The notes beneath the pieces were generated by a model. That model was not told the origin of the DNA, searched no databases, and saw only the letters and a list, made by a program, of their open reading frames with translations. Below are positions 1 through 10,168 of a DNA stretch of 64,000 nt, one piece after another. Position 1 is the first letter of the stretch, and each line of letters begins with the position of its first letter. Source of the stretch: Prevotella sp. E2-28 (lineage in GTDB: Bacteria > Bacteroidota > Bacteroidia > Bacteroidales > Bacteroidaceae). The position numbers and the translations under genes are program-made. The stretch spans positions 2,852,001 through 2,916,000 of the forward strand of contig NZ_CP091788.1 in NCBI RefSeq assembly GCF_022024055.1, written 5' to 3'.

Positions 1-3000
1 AGTCTCGATGCTGGTCTCCTGATCCTTCTTGTAGTCGTAACCTATTGCAGGACCAACCATCTTAACGGCTGTGATAGCCTCGAAGAATGCCTGAGACTTA
101 TTACCATAGTAGAAGCCAACAGTCAGCTCACCGTCCAGAACAGTAACTTCTTCGAAGTCGCCACCTGCAGTCAGATATGTAGCGAAATCACTTTCACGAT
201 CAACGGTTGCACCACTCTCAATAGGAGCATTTTCTGATGTTCTCAGATATGCACATGTAGAGCTTCCATTGTCGGCATCGTCCTCTGGTGTAGACCAAGA
301 GTTACCATTGTCATTGCACTTAACACTTACAACATAAACACCTGCGGGCAGGTTAGTAACAGTCTGCTCAACAATTGCATAAGGATTGGGGTGCCATCCA
401 GCGTGGATATCACAATCCTCTGGATAAGGAGTGCTTGCGCTGTGGTTCTGTGCACCATCCCAAGAGCTCCATGCGAAGCAGTTACCCTGTACACTGGTCC
501 AGCCAGGAACCTCAGTAGAGTTAGCAGGTCCATAGCAGTTCGGGTTCTTGAAGAATACGCTCAGGTCGTAAGAAGGTGTTTCACCAAAGTCACCTAACTC
601 CTCATCAAACTCAGCCTTAAAGAGTTTTGAGTCGTCACCCTTAGCCAGGTCTTCAAGAATCAGCTTGTTAGCGCGATCAACGATACAATCTGCAATATCG
701 TCAGCGTCGCCAAGTTCTCCATTTGCCCAAGTAATCAGAGGATCATTGTCAGCAACGCCAAGGCTCTTCAGCAGCTCAACACCACGACGAATACGCTCGT
801 GCAGGGCAGCATAACCAGTGGTGATATAGCCCCAACCCTTGTCAGAAGCACCTTCTGTGAGCCACTTGCTTGCCATGAGGTTTGCATCAGCCAACTCAGT
901 ATTAGCAGAAGCCAACACAGCATTGTCCTTCAGGACGTCAAATGAGTAGTTTACCTCCATAATGGGGTTCTCTTCATCACCAAGGTTCTCTTCCTGTCTT
1001 GTACCATGATACTTCTCAGCCATAGCAACCACGTCCTTATAATACTGAGTAGAAACGAACTTAGAATCAGCGAACTTAGCAACCAGGTCAAGAGTCTCCT
1101 TAATAGCTGCATCGTATGTATCGCAAGCAGCCTTGTGATCTTTAGCAGCCTGAGCCTTAGCAGCAAGCTCCTCAGCTTTAGCTGTGTAAACAGAAGGCTT
1201 ATAGTAAGAAGCCTTGTTAGCCTCAACCTCCTTAATCAGGTTATCCAGAGCAGTGAGGTCCTCACCAGCATAACGGTCTTCCTCATCTTCATTAGTAATA
1301 TCCTCGTAAGCAGTCTTTGCTGCATCAAGAGCGTCATTCAGAGCCTTTGTCTCAACAATACCCATCACGTCAGGAATGTACTCTACCTTAATATTACCGA
1401 TAGCACATGCATCACCATAGCCACCAGGCTGACCATCCGTATTCTGTGGGAAGAACTTCAGAACAACATTAGTAGTTTCCTTAATAACGAAATCCATTGA
1501 GAAGTGAGTTGCATCCTTAGAAGTCTTATAATCGGGCTCTACAGCCAAAGTCTTCTCTGCAAAGACTTCATCAGTTAACTCATCGCAAATCTGAATCTTC
1601 AGCTGACGCCCAGTACCATTTGAATCCCAACGGGCAGCATCTGCGCTGAAGGTGTACTTACGTGGAGTAAGAGTGAGTTTTACTTCGTCTGTAGTACCAT
1701 AGTAAACATGACCAGGATTCTCAACCTCGCCAGACACACCGCGTGAGCAAGCATACAGAATAGCTTTTGTGAAGCCATTATCACCACCGCCACCAACAAT
1801 TACGCGGCAACCGCTTCCATAATCACCAGCTTCACGCTCTTCAGCATCACTATTTACAACCCAACCAGCAGGTACGTAGTTGTTCTTGTCATCAGCACCA
1901 AAGTTATCAGAGAACAGGATAGCAGGCTCGTCATCACCATCAGTAGCAACAGGACCGTAGCTATACTTCACAACGATAGGTTCATCAAGAGGATTCTGGT
2001 GTGTACCATCTGCCTTAGAGATAATCAGCTCAACAGCGCCTTTGATTTCAGAAGAAGCCGTACGAGTCAGAGTGAAGGTCTTTGCCTCACCTTCAGCAGG
2101 AGCTACAGTCAGAGGCTCAGCACCCAGATTAGCAACAATAGTAGAAGCTTTAATATCCTGGTTGAATGTTACAGTGAATGTCTTGAAATCTGCAGGCAGG
2201 TTGAATGAGCCTTCCTCGGGTTCAATTTTCTCAATCATAGGAGCCTGCCACAAAGAAGAAACATAATCACCTTCACCATACTTCTCATCAAATGTAGAAA
2301 CGATACCGCTGAACTCAGGAACTTCCTGACCTTCAAACTTACCGGTAGTAAACAGAATCTTGTGAGCCTCATCAGTAGGATTCTTGAAACCTACCTTCAC
2401 TTCTACGTCTTCAGACTCAACGTTATCCTTCAAGAGGAAGAAATAGAGATTTCCATCAGGACGAGCCTCAACAGAAACGAATTCGCTAGGCTGACCGTCA
2501 ACGGTTACAGTAGCTACACTATTGTCAAAGAACAAGGTTTTGCCACCACCAGGAGCAGCTGCTACCAGATTCTTCAGGTTAGTCATACCGTTGAAGTCAA
2601 TACATACAACGTCATAGCCGTGAGATATAGAAATATCGTTCATGGGGTTAGAACCACCCAGATCAACACCAAACTCTATGTTGTCGAAATAGAAGCCAAC
2701 GCCATCATTACCAGCAGCACCATTATTATTACTCAAATCGAAAGCGATGCTCTGGAAATCATCAACACCAATCTCGCCAGACCAAGTGTAGGTCTTCCAC
2801 TCGGTAGTTACGCCGAATTCATCAACAAAACCACCTCTCCACTGACGGGGCTGAGCCTGAGCACTGGTGGTAATCGTTGTAGCCTGATCAGCCTTAATAG
2901 CCATTGACAACTTCCACTTTGTACCCTTTGGCAATACTTCGTCAGACTTGATATAGAACTGAGTGTGCCAAGTCTCGGTAGGACCTTCAATAGCAGTCAC

Positions 3001-3693
3001 CTTAAAGCACTTACCGCTTACGCCACCCTCAACAATTTCAGGGCTATCGGGAGCAGAGTCACCGTTGTTAGGACCATCCAGAGAAACAGGGAAGCTTGAG
3101 AGGTCATCACCCTCAGCATCACCATTGTTAATCATGCTAAGAATACCTGTAACGGGCTTAACAGTACCTTCAAGTTCAATAGACTTGATGACACCTGCAC
3201 TACCCCAAGCAATCTTAACACAGTTCAGATGAACATAATCCATTGAAGAAACATCCAATGAACCAGTACCATCTTCACCGATTTCCACTCTCTGCTCAAC
3301 AGAAGTGCCACCATTAGGATCTTCGGCTCCTGGTTCAGCATCAGGACGATTCATCAGGACGCGGATAGCAGTACCTGCATCACCCTTGAAGTAAATCTTC
3401 TTTGTACCAGTCAGGTTAGCATACCAGCGGCTGTAAACGTTTGTATTACCAAACACAACAGCACCCTGTTGCAACGTCTTAAAGAAGTTGCTTTCGCAGG
3501 CGAAATCCACCGTTGCATCATTTTTCCCGACATAGGATGTAGGCTCGACCTCTTGAGCGTCAGCACCTGTACCATTCCATGCCTTAAACATTGACTTATC
3601 AAGCTCTGCTCGATAAATCTTCTGAGCCATTGCATCTGAGACGCCCAGCATAGTGAGCATCAACGCAACAAGCATCAAGTAAGTTTTTCTCAT
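1..3693 (-). CDS. Very large secreted multidomain glycan-binding-like protein (3' end outside window)
   Basis: An open frame runs from the ATG at 3691-3693 to base 1 without a stop, so at least 1231 residues and incomplete. It starts with a signal peptide (MRKTYLMLVALMLTMLGVSDAQ) without a lipobox. Residues about 184-341 resemble a CBM4/9-type jelly roll, from an NGDAEG-like opening to YFDNIEFG. Residues about 480-570 look like an SbsA-type Ig domain (IEPEEGSFNLPADFKTFTVT). Residues about 780-870 are Ala/Lys/Glu-rich helices. Near 1050-1160 there is a second Trp-rich galactose-binding-like segment. No catalytic motif is visible. It lies downstream of the SusCD/regulator locus on the same strand but has its own promoter. 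A surface or secreted glycan-binding or adhesive role is inferred; an enzyme domain could lie beyond the window edge. Confidence 0.7.
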   Translation of the reverse strand, partial: MRKTYLMLVALMLTMLGVSDAMAQKIYRAELDKSMFKAWNGTGADAQEVEPTSYVGKNDATVDFACESNFFKTLQQGAVVFGNTNVYSRWYANLTGTKKIYFKGDAGTAIRVLMNRPDAEPGAEDPNGGTSVEQRVEIGEDGTGSLDVSSMDYVHLNCVKIAWGSAGVIKSIELEGTVKPVTGILSMINNGDAEGDDLSSFPVSLDGPNNGDSAPDSPEIVEGGVSGKCFKVTAIEGPTETWHTQFYIKSDEVLPKGTKWKLSMAIKADQATTITTSAQAQPRQWRGGFVDEFGVTTEWKTYTWSGEIGVDDFQSIAFDLSNNNGAAGNDGVGFYFDNIEFGVDLGGSNPMNDISISHGYDVVCIDFNGMTNLKNLVAAAPGGGKTLFFDNSVATVTVDGQPSEFVSVEARPDGNLYFFLLKDNVESEDVEVKVGFKNPTDEAHKILFTTGKFEGQEVPEFSGIVSTFDEKYGEGDYVSSLWQAPMIEKIEPEEGSFNLPADFKTFTVTFNQDIKASTIVANLGAEPLTVAPAEGEAKTFTLTRTASSEIKGAVELIISKADGTHQNPLDEPIVVKYSYGPVATDGDDEPAILFSDNFGADDKNNYVPAGWVVNSDAEEREAGDYGSGCRVIVGGGGDNGFTKAILYACSRGVSGEVENPGHVYYGTTDEVKLTLTPRKYTFSADAARWDSNGTGRQLKIQICDELTDEVFAEKTLAVEPDYKTSKDATHFSMDFVIKETTNVVLKFFPQNTDGQPGGYGDACAIGNIKVEYIPDVMGIVETKALNDALDAAKTAYEDITNEDEEDRYAGEDLTALDNLIKEVEANKASYYKPSVYTAKAEELAAKAQAAKDHKAACDTYDAAIKETLDLVAKFADSKFVSTQYYKDVVAMAEKYHGTRQEENLGDEENPIMEVNYSFDVLKDNAVLASANTELADANLMASKWLTEGASDKGWGYITTGYAALHERIRRGVELLKSLGVADNDPLITWANGELGDADDIADCIVDRANKLILEDLAKGDDSKLFKAEFDEELGDFGETPSYDLSVFFKNPNCYGPANSTEVPGWTSVQGNCFAWSSWDGAQNHSASTPYPEDCDIHAGWHPNPYAIVEQTVTNLPAGVYVVSVKCNDNGNSWSTPEDDADNGSSTCAYLRTSENAPIESGATVDRESDFATYLTAGGDFEEVTVLDGELTVGFYYGNKSQAFFEAITAVKMVGPAIGYDYKKDQETSIET

Positions 3694-3757
3694 GTGCTTA
3701 AAGTTTTAAGTTAATAAAAAAGTTAATAATAAATGATAGTTTCGAATTTTACCGCTG

Positions 3758-3765
3758 CAAAAGTA
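3758..3765 (-). promoter_or_regulatory. Bacteroidota -7 element TACTTTTG for the large secreted protein
   Basis: The minus strand reads TACTTTTG, matching TAnnTTTG, 65 bases upstream of the start at 3693. No clear TTTG is seen at the -33 position, so the promoter may need an activator. Confidence 0.5.
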
Positions 3766-3888
3766 ATATAGTTCGCGCGAAAGAGGATTGTTTTTTGTCT
3801 CATAGACTTTGTTTTTTGTTCAAACAAAATGAAAAACAACATACAAAATACATCTATACACAAAATGAAAACAAGAAGGGGGATTACA

Positions 3889-3976
3889 CAACTTGGCATT
3901 TTGCATCATACAACTCGGCTTGTTGCAACGCGCAACTTGGCCTATTACAACGTACAACTAGGCTTGTCACAATACG
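3889..3976. repeat. Four-copy 22-bp degenerate tandem repeat
   Basis: Four abutting 22-base units start at 3889, 3911, 3933 and 3955. Each begins CAACT and continues with GGC at units' positions 7-9; units 2-4 also share a CAA in the second half. The array lies between the regulator's stop (4048) and the next gene's promoter. Unit length is two helical turns. There are no spacers, so it is not a CRISPR. Function unknown. Confidence 0.75.
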
Positions 3977-4035
3977 TGAGCCGCCTGCTCACGCATTGCG
4001 AGCAGGCGGCTCAAGACACGAGAGCAGGCGGCTCA
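3977..4035 (-). terminator. GC-rich hairpin with a duplicated arm downstream of the regulator gene
   Basis: TGAGCCGCCTGCTC at 3977-3990 is perfectly complementary to two identical copies of its inverse, at 4000-4013 and 4022-4035. The single arm can pair with either, giving a 14-bp stem. It lies 13-71 bases past the regulator's stop codon and is probably its 3' end. No U-tract follows, so intrinsic termination is uncertain. Confidence 0.5.
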
Positions 4036-4047
4036 TCAGCCTACGCC

Positions 4048-7000
4048 CTACTCTTCTTGTTCTGGTTCTGCGCCACCCTTCTCAGCATATTCCGACGGTG
4101 CAACACCGAAATGCTTGCGGAAGATGGTTGAGAAATGTGCAAGATTTGAGAATCCGACAGTATAAGCAACCTGCGTGACATTGATTTTCTGCTCACGCAA
4201 CAGGCGTGCTGCCTGCTCCAAACGAATGTTGCGGATGAACTCTGAGGTAGAGATACCTGTCATATCCTTCATCTTACGATGCAACTGAGCACGACTGATA
4301 CCTACTTCCTGCGTCAACATATCAACATTGAAGTCGCTATTCGACAGATTCTTGTTCACAGCCTTCATAATACGTTCCATGAGTAATTCGTCATTACCCT
4401 TCACCTCAGGCTGCTCCAATTTGTCAACCTGCTGCTGGGCGCCACTATACTTACCCTTCAGACGCTGGCGGCTCTGAATAAGGTTCTCGATAACCATATG
4501 GAGCTCCTCCAAGTCAAACGGCTTAGCCAAGAAGGCATCAGCACCTCGCTCAAGACCCTCCAAACGATTTGCCACATCGGCCTTCGACGTAAGCATTACC
4601 ACAGGGATATGGGAAATGTTGACGTTAGTCTTAATCATGCGAAGCATTGTGAAGCCGTCCATCTCGGGCATCATCACATCGCTCACCACGAGGTCGTACT
4701 CGCCTGTAAGCAATTCTTTCAGGCCTTCCTTACCATTAGGACTGGTATTAAACTTATAATAACGGCTCAGCTCAGTAGAGATATAACGGCAAATCTCGGC
4801 ATCATCATCAACCACGAGCACACGATGCTTATTGGTTGCTGGGCGCTGGTTATTAGCAGATACCTGCTGCTGGGTTTCAACTTCATCCTGAACAAGTTCT
4901 TCTTCTGTGAAATGAGCCTTACCCAAAGGCAGGCAGACCTCGAAGACAGAGCCCTTCTCTCCCTGACGATTGCGAGCCTCGATAGTACCATGATGCATAT
5001 CTACAATCATCTTACAGAGGTTAAGACCAATACCTGTGCCGTCAATATGCAGGCGATAAGAGTTGGTTCCCTGATAGAAGCGGTCGAAAATATGCTTCAA
5101 GCTGTCGCTATCAAGTCCTACGCCATTATCAACAACCTGCAGAATGAGCTTCTTCTCGTCATGTTTCAGGTTTACCTCTATCGTTCCGCCATCAAAACTG
5201 TACTTGAAGGCATTAGACAGCAGATTGGTTATCACCTTGTCAAACTGACTGCGATCAACCCACGCATCCAGTTGCTCATCTTCATGATTGAAACGGAAGG
5301 TGATGTTACGCTCGCCAGCATTATACTCAAACATTTTACAAATGCCATTGACGAGCTGTACCATATCCGTCTGCTGGCAACGAAGGTACAACTGCTGTTT
5401 GTCAATCTTACGTACATCCAGAATCTGGTTCACCAAATCCAGAATACGCTTAGCATTATGCTCTATTGTATCGATATCACGCAAAGCATCAGTATGTTCT
5501 GTATCACTCAAGCGACGCTTCAAATTTGCCAGCGGGCTCATAATGAGAGTCAGCGGCGAGCGGATATCATGGGTTGCATTAATCAGGAACTTCATCTTCT
5601 CCTCGTTCATCTGCTCTGCAGCACGACGACGATAGTTGATAAACACGAAGATAGCAAGCGCCAGGAACAATGCTACATAAATGAATCGAGCCAACTTCGT
5701 GCGATACCAAGGAGCACGGACAGTAAGCATCACCACTTTCTCTGGTGTGTACTCATTACCCAGCAAGGCACGCACATGAATACGATAAGTGCCTGGCTGA
5801 AGATGGCTCAGCGTGAATTCGTTGACACCCACTGGGTTTCGTATCCAATCACCATCATCTACACGATATTCAAAGATAACATTCATTGGATTATCGAAGT
5901 TCATCTGTGAGAAGCCCAGCGTAATAGTATGATCCAGGTAACTAAGCGTGAAATGATCACTCTCCCATACGGGCTTATCGGTAACACGGATACCATTGAG
6001 CACCGTCTGGCAGGTTACTGCCTGACCACCTACAAGGACACCAGTCAAATGAAGAGGAGCCAGCGAAGAGCCATCACCCTTGATATTCTTTGGCATGAAA
6101 GTAGTCAAACCATCGCTATGGGCAAAGAAGATACGATCTTCATCAGTATGCATACCTATACCATAGAGATATTCTTTCTGGGTTAAGCCGTTGCCACCAA
6201 CGAAACCTATGAAAGAATGAGTGCTGAGCTGATATTGCCAGATGCCCTGAGACGTAGAGCACCAAAGGTCACCATTATTTGACTGAACGATATAGCTGAT
6301 AGCCTTGTTATTCAGTTGCTCACTACCAGGGAAGCGCTCCACCTTACGCGATTGGCGATCGTAAAGGTAAAGCCCCTGCTCCGTGCCAATGGCTATACAA
6401 CCACGAAGCTGACGACCATCGACCAACTGACCACTATGCAACTCACAGACATCGAAACATCCTACATTATATAGTAGAGAATTCCAGCCTTGAGACAGGA
6501 AACTGCCTGTAGCAGGGTTAAAACAAGACACACCTGACGTGGTAGCCATCCAAAGTAAGCCCTGAGTGTCAGTTGCCATACCCTGAATCCAGTTGTTACA
6601 AAGTCCACCATTGATAGAGTCTCCCTGGTAGAAATTGTAATTGCGCAGACTTTCCGTCTTAGGATCATACACACAGAAACCACGAGAATAAGTGGAAATA
6701 TAGATGCGACCATCAGAACCGCTGGTCATATCATTGAACTTATCACACTCGAAGGTAACTTTCAACTGATAACGGCCAGTAAGGGGATCATAGGCAAAAA
6801 GACCATCATCAGTACCCACCCAATAACGTTTCTGATTATCACGGAAGATAAACTCGACAGCATCAGGCGAAGCAGGATGAGCTACCACATGGCCATTCTT
6901 ATCGAACCCATAGACGCCCACGCCCTGTACAGTACACCATATCATACCATTATCACCCTCACAAACAGAGGATATAGTAGAACCCAGATTAACACCCTGA

Positions 7001-7986
7001 GACTGGAAGCTCCAGTTCTTAAAGGCCATAGGCCGCAAAGGCATCATCAGGAGGCCCTTGCGATGACAGCCCAGCCACATATTACCACTACGATCGAAGA
7101 AGATGCAGTTTACCCTAGCTGTATTTAGGTCAATACCATAAGCGTCAATATCAACACGCACCAAACGGCGAGTGCCATCGAAAGCCAGACGATAAAGGCC
7201 TTGTCCGCGTGTACCTATATATATATTATTGTTCTCACTAAGTGATACACTGGTAAAAACGGCTTCACGGGATACAGCCTGACTGATATCAATATTAGCA
7301 ACAGCCATCTTACCATCACGATAAGACATAAAACCATGCAAACAGGTAATCAATAACTCACCATCACACTCTACAAAGCCTTGAGGATTGCCCACTTGAG
7401 ACTTAAAACGAGTCACTTTCTTACCATCGTACATCACAATGGTTTCATCAAAACCTGCTTTCCAAAGACGACCCCGACTATCTTCAAAGATATGAGTGAA
7501 ATACATCTCCCTCGAATCAAAAACGAATGGCTGAAGGCTGTCATTCTTCAATGAGAAAAGCCCATAGCCATCTGTTCCTACCAACAAAGTACCATCCTTA
7601 CGCTGGATGACATCAGAAACTCGAGGAAGAATGTCTGTTGGGAATTTATAATTTACAAATGTCTCTGTGTCAGAATCAAAACGACTTAAACCATGATTGG
7701 TTCCTACCCATAAACGCCCATTACGATCAGTAAATAGCGATACAACTACATTCACAGCAATAGAATTAGGATCAGATTCGCTATGCAGAAATGTCTGGAA
7801 GCGATAGCCATCAAAGCGGTTCAAACCATAATCGGTTGCAATCCATAAAGAACCTTGACTATCTTGACACAAATCTGAAATAAGACTGCTGGAATAACGG
7901 TCGGAAGGTATAAAATATCCAGTCTGAGCAAAAGACAACCCAGAAAGGAGAACTGACGTTAGTAATAATAAAATGGCACGTTTCAT
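4048..7986 (-). CDS. Hybrid two-component system regulator (HTCS)
   Basis: One-protein sensor and transcription factor of the type that controls polysaccharide-utilization loci. ATG 7986 is chosen because MKRAILLLLTSVLLSGLSFA is a clear signal peptide; the frame stays open 13 codons further upstream. About 1312 residues: periplasmic Reg_prop propeller repeats (LWIATDYGLNRFDG-like) to about 690; a Y_Y_Y domain; one membrane helix near 765-785; a HisKA domain with NATHDIRSP (His near 805); a HATPase with N-box NLLSNAFKYS and G-box DGTGIGL; a receiver with SDVMMPEMDG (Asp near 1103) and FLAKPF; and a C-terminal AraC helix-turn-helix (FSNLAHFSTIFRKHFG). All key phosphotransfer residues are present. 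It lies just downstream of the SusCD operon, which it presumably activates. The ligand cannot be told from sequence. Confidence 0.95.
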   Translation of the reverse strand: MKRAILLLLTSVLLSGLSFAQTGYFIPSDRYSSSLISDLCQDSQGSLWIATDYGLNRFDGYRFQTFLHSESDPNSIAVNVVVSLFTDRNGRLWVGTNHGLSRFDSDTETFVNYKFPTDILPRVSDVIQRKDGTLLVGTDGYGLFSLKNDSLQPFVFDSREMYFTHIFEDSRGRLWKAGFDETIVMYDGKKVTRFKSQVGNPQGFVECDGELLITCLHGFMSYRDGKMAVANIDISQAVSREAVFTSVSLSENNNIYIGTRGQGLYRLAFDGTRRLVRVDIDAYGIDLNTARVNCIFFDRSGNMWLGCHRKGLLMMPLRPMAFKNWSFQSQGVNLGSTISSVCEGDNGMIWCTVQGVGVYGFDKNGHVVAHPASPDAVEFIFRDNQKRYWVGTDDGLFAYDPLTGRYQLKVTFECDKFNDMTSGSDGRIYISTYSRGFCVYDPKTESLRNYNFYQGDSINGGLCNNWIQGMATDTQGLLWMATTSGVSCFNPATGSFLSQGWNSLLYNVGCFDVCELHSGQLVDGRQLRGCIAIGTEQGLYLYDRQSRKVERFPGSEQLNNKAISYIVQSNNGDLWCSTSQGIWQYQLSTHSFIGFVGGNGLTQKEYLYGIGMHTDEDRIFFAHSDGLTTFMPKNIKGDGSSLAPLHLTGVLVGGQAVTCQTVLNGIRVTDKPVWESDHFTLSYLDHTITLGFSQMNFDNPMNVIFEYRVDDGDWIRNPVGVNEFTLSHLQPGTYRIHVRALLGNEYTPEKVVMLTVRAPWYRTKLARFIYVALFLALAIFVFINYRRRAAEQMNEEKMKFLINATHDIRSPLTLIMSPLANLKRRLSDTEHTDALRDIDTIEHNAKRILDLVNQILDVRKIDKQQLYLRCQQTDMVQLVNGICKMFEYNAGERNITFRFNHEDEQLDAWVDRSQFDKVITNLLSNAFKYSFDGGTIEVNLKHDEKKLILQVVDNGVGLDSDSLKHIFDRFYQGTNSYRLHIDGTGIGLNLCKMIVDMHHGTIEARNRQGEKGSVFEVCLPLGKAHFTEEELVQDEVETQQQVSANNQRPATNKHRVLVVDDDAEICRYISTELSRYYKFNTSPNGKEGLKELLTGEYDLVVSDVMMPEMDGFTMLRMIKTNVNISHIPVVMLTSKADVANRLEGLERGADAFLAKPFDLEELHMVIENLIQSRQRLKGKYSGAQQQVDKLEQPEVKGNDELLMERIMKAVNKNLSNSDFNVDMLTQEVGISRAQLHRKMKDMTGISTSEFIRNIRLEQAARLLREQKINVTQVAYTVGFSNLAHFSTIFRKHFGVAPSEYAEKGGAEPEQEE

Positions 7987-8022
7987 ACGTTCGTTATGGT
8001 AAAATAACTTATTATAGCGATG

Positions 8023-8030
8023 CAAAGATA
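8023..8030 (-). promoter_or_regulatory. -7 element TATCTTTG for the HTCS gene
   Basis: The minus strand reads TATCTTTG 36 bases upstream of ATG 7986. The regulator therefore probably has its own promoter, separate from the SusCD operon, which ends at the hairpin at 8144-8179. Confidence 0.55.
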
Positions 8031-8143
8031 CAAAAAAGAAAATAAAACAATACTTTTTATTAAGTTTATTTTACTTTTGTTTTTGTTTCACGGACAATGA
8101 TACATCCTTTTAAAACAATAATTCGATAAAATACAACAAAACA

Positions 8144-8179
8144 AAACGGTCACCGATATTCTCATACAGGTGACCGTTT
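8144..8179 (-). terminator. Terminator hairpin of the SusCD/fasciclin operon
   Basis: Perfect 11-bp arms AAACGGTCACC (8144-8154) and GGTGACCGTTT (8169-8179) enclose a 14-base loop. On the minus strand a TTTTGTTTTGTTG tract follows. This lies in the 437-base gap between the second susD stop (8424) and the HTCS start. The rest of that gap (8180-8423) is AT-rich with no gene; a lone TAACTTTG on the minus strand (8291-8298) has no -33 partner at the usual spacing. Confidence 0.7.
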
Positions 8180-8423
8180 GCATTAGTTTTACCATAACTA
8201 ATATACTACAAAACTAAAATCCAACTACTAACTATAACTATAAAATGAATCATTACTATTTTCAAACATACATTTGTCTTATCGACGATGCAAAGTTACG
8301 CATTTTAATAATTATAGATTATATCAAATGTTTCGTTTCTTTATGTTTTTGAACATTTCTCAAAAAAACTGCCAGAATGCAACTATTTGACAACCGTTGG
8401 AAACAATTTTGAATATAAATGCC

Positions 8424-10139
8424 TTATGGACGAGGTAAATACCAGTTCTTTTTATCCATTAATAGTGCTTTTAATGTAGCATTCTCTGAGCCGTCACGAC
8501 TAGAAATCGGGGTTGCTAGGTATTCTGGTTTGTTACGACGCAGGGCAACACGCATCAAATCATAGTAGCGATAGCCTTCAAACGCACCTTCCAATGCCAT
8601 CTCGTTGATAATCATGTCCTCAAGCAGAGGAATCTGATAGTCGATAGTGTCCTGACGAGTGGCTGCTTCACCAGGAGCAGGCATAGGCAATCGGTAGAGT
8701 GTGTCGCACTCGGCATTGCCACAACCACGTGAATGAACACCCTGTGTATTGTCAGCCGTAAACATGATTACATCAAAATCAATCAGAGAACCAGCCTTCA
8801 CCTGCTCCAGACTGTCAACATACTTGGCTACCATATCAGGATAGAGACCATATTTCAGGATAGCGAATGCCGACTGGGGACAGCCTGCGCGATTGAGCGC
8901 CTCAGCATAGCGCAGATAGAGCATATTGGTGCGATAGAGGGTGACACCACTATTACTGAACTTATTGATGTTCTGGAGTACATTAGACTCACGCTGGAAG
9001 CGATCTACGCTATAAACACGTTTAGAATAAATGGTACCAAAGCGCAAATCACCAGTATATTCACTCTCATACAGATTATCCTTGGGAGCATAGAGCGTGT
9101 CAAGAGAGCCATCTACATTTTTCTGTACATAGCAGTAATCGGCAGCATAAGACATGTCAGCCAAACGCTTTGTTGGCGTTACCTGAGCATAGAAGTTGTT
9201 GAGTGTTGTAGAATTGAACAACTCATTAAGTTCACTCTTGATGCCATAGAACTTACCTGTTTCCATGGGGATATAACACAAGCGCTCACTGCCACTGAAA
9301 GAGAAATTATTATCTGCATTACGGAATTCCTTCGTATCGGTATCCCTCCAATAGGCATGATCTATACCTGTAGTCACAGGATTAGTACGCAGAGCCAGAT
9401 AGTCATGATAATACTGTGCTGCTTCCTGATAGCGACCAGCCCAAAGACAGAGGTCACCTAACAACGGGCGAACAGGAACGAAGAATCTCCTTGACGGCTG
9501 TTCGTTGATATTACCATAGTTGGGCAACGGCGTATCAATATAAGGCTTCAGGTCATCAATGAAATAATTACAGATAGCAACTATTCCTTCTGGTGTCTGC
9601 TGCATGGCAGCCTGAGCAGCCTCCTCTGTAAGCAGAGGTTCTGTAACCAGAGGCACCTCACCATAAACCTGCGCCAATTGTAAATATGTCCAAGCGCGGA
9701 AAGCCTTCACAGCAGCATATTCATGCTCGAACACCGTACGGTCATGGCGAACCAAGTCCTTCTTGACATTCTTCAAGTAATAGTTGCAGTTATTAATGAT
9801 GGCATAGTAGTCGCTAATACGATTGTAGGCATTTTCGGTATCAATCTCGAAATTGGCGATATTCTTCAGATCTTTAGATGCCGATGCTGTCGTCGTACTC
9901 AGATCGCCTCGCAACTCACCCAGCAAAACAGTACGATCGGCTATTGCCTGCATCTTATAGATGATACCCATCACACTATAAACCGTATCGGAGGGTGAGT
10001 CCAGATGATTGTCCTTCTCATACTCCACCAATTCACTATCGGTCTCCATCAAATCAGAGCAGGAAGTAAACATAGCACTGGTAGCCATCAACAAGCAACC
10101 AACACCTATCATCCACTTATTATTTATCTTGATATTCAT
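8424..10139 (-). CDS. RagB/SusD-family outer-membrane lipoprotein (downstream pair)
   Basis: Surface glycan-binding lipoprotein that caps a SusC transporter. 571 residues, the usual SusD length. The N-terminus has a lipobox (SAMFTSC) in a signal peptide. SusD features include the early YSVMGIIYKMQ helix, tetratricopeptide-like helices (AVKAFRAWTYLQLAQVYGEVP) and a C-terminal MALEGAFEGYRYYDLMR motif typical of the family's EKRWE-like box. It starts 29 bases after the stop of its SusC partner and is the last gene of the operon. Which glycan it binds is unknown. Confidence 0.93.
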   Translation of the reverse strand: MNIKINNKWMIGVGCLLMATSAMFTSCSDLMETDSELVEYEKDNHLDSPSDTVYSVMGIIYKMQAIADRTVLLGELRGDLSTTTASASKDLKNIANFEIDTENAYNRISDYYAIINNCNYYLKNVKKDLVRHDRTVFEHEYAAVKAFRAWTYLQLAQVYGEVPLVTEPLLTEEAAQAAMQQTPEGIVAICNYFIDDLKPYIDTPLPNYGNINEQPSRRFFVPVRPLLGDLCLWAGRYQEAAQYYHDYLALRTNPVTTGIDHAYWRDTDTKEFRNADNNFSFSGSERLCYIPMETGKFYGIKSELNELFNSTTLNNFYAQVTPTKRLADMSYAADYCYVQKNVDGSLDTLYAPKDNLYESEYTGDLRFGTIYSKRVYSVDRFQRESNVLQNINKFSNSGVTLYRTNMLYLRYAEALNRAGCPQSAFAILKYGLYPDMVAKYVDSLEQVKAGSLIDFDVIMFTADNTQGVHSRGCGNAECDTLYRLPMPAPGEAATRQDTIDYQIPLLEDMIINEMALEGAFEGYRYYDLMRVALRRNKPEYLATPISSRDGSENATLKALLMDKKNWYLPRP

Positions 10140-10168
10140 AATTCTTAATTTTCAATTTACAATTTACA

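Noticed and set aside
3889..3976. Tandem array as a possible CRISPR
   Set aside because: Units abut with no spacers and vary between copies; no cas genes are near.
4498..5910. 470-residue plus-strand frame opposite the HTCS gene
   Set aside because: It is an antisense shadow of an intact conserved gene and has no family motif, promoter or ribosome site.
8291..8298. TAACTTTG on the minus strand ahead of the operon terminator, possible small RNA
   Set aside because: The nearest TTTG is 26 bases away, outside the normal spacing; the hairpin is explained as the operon terminator.
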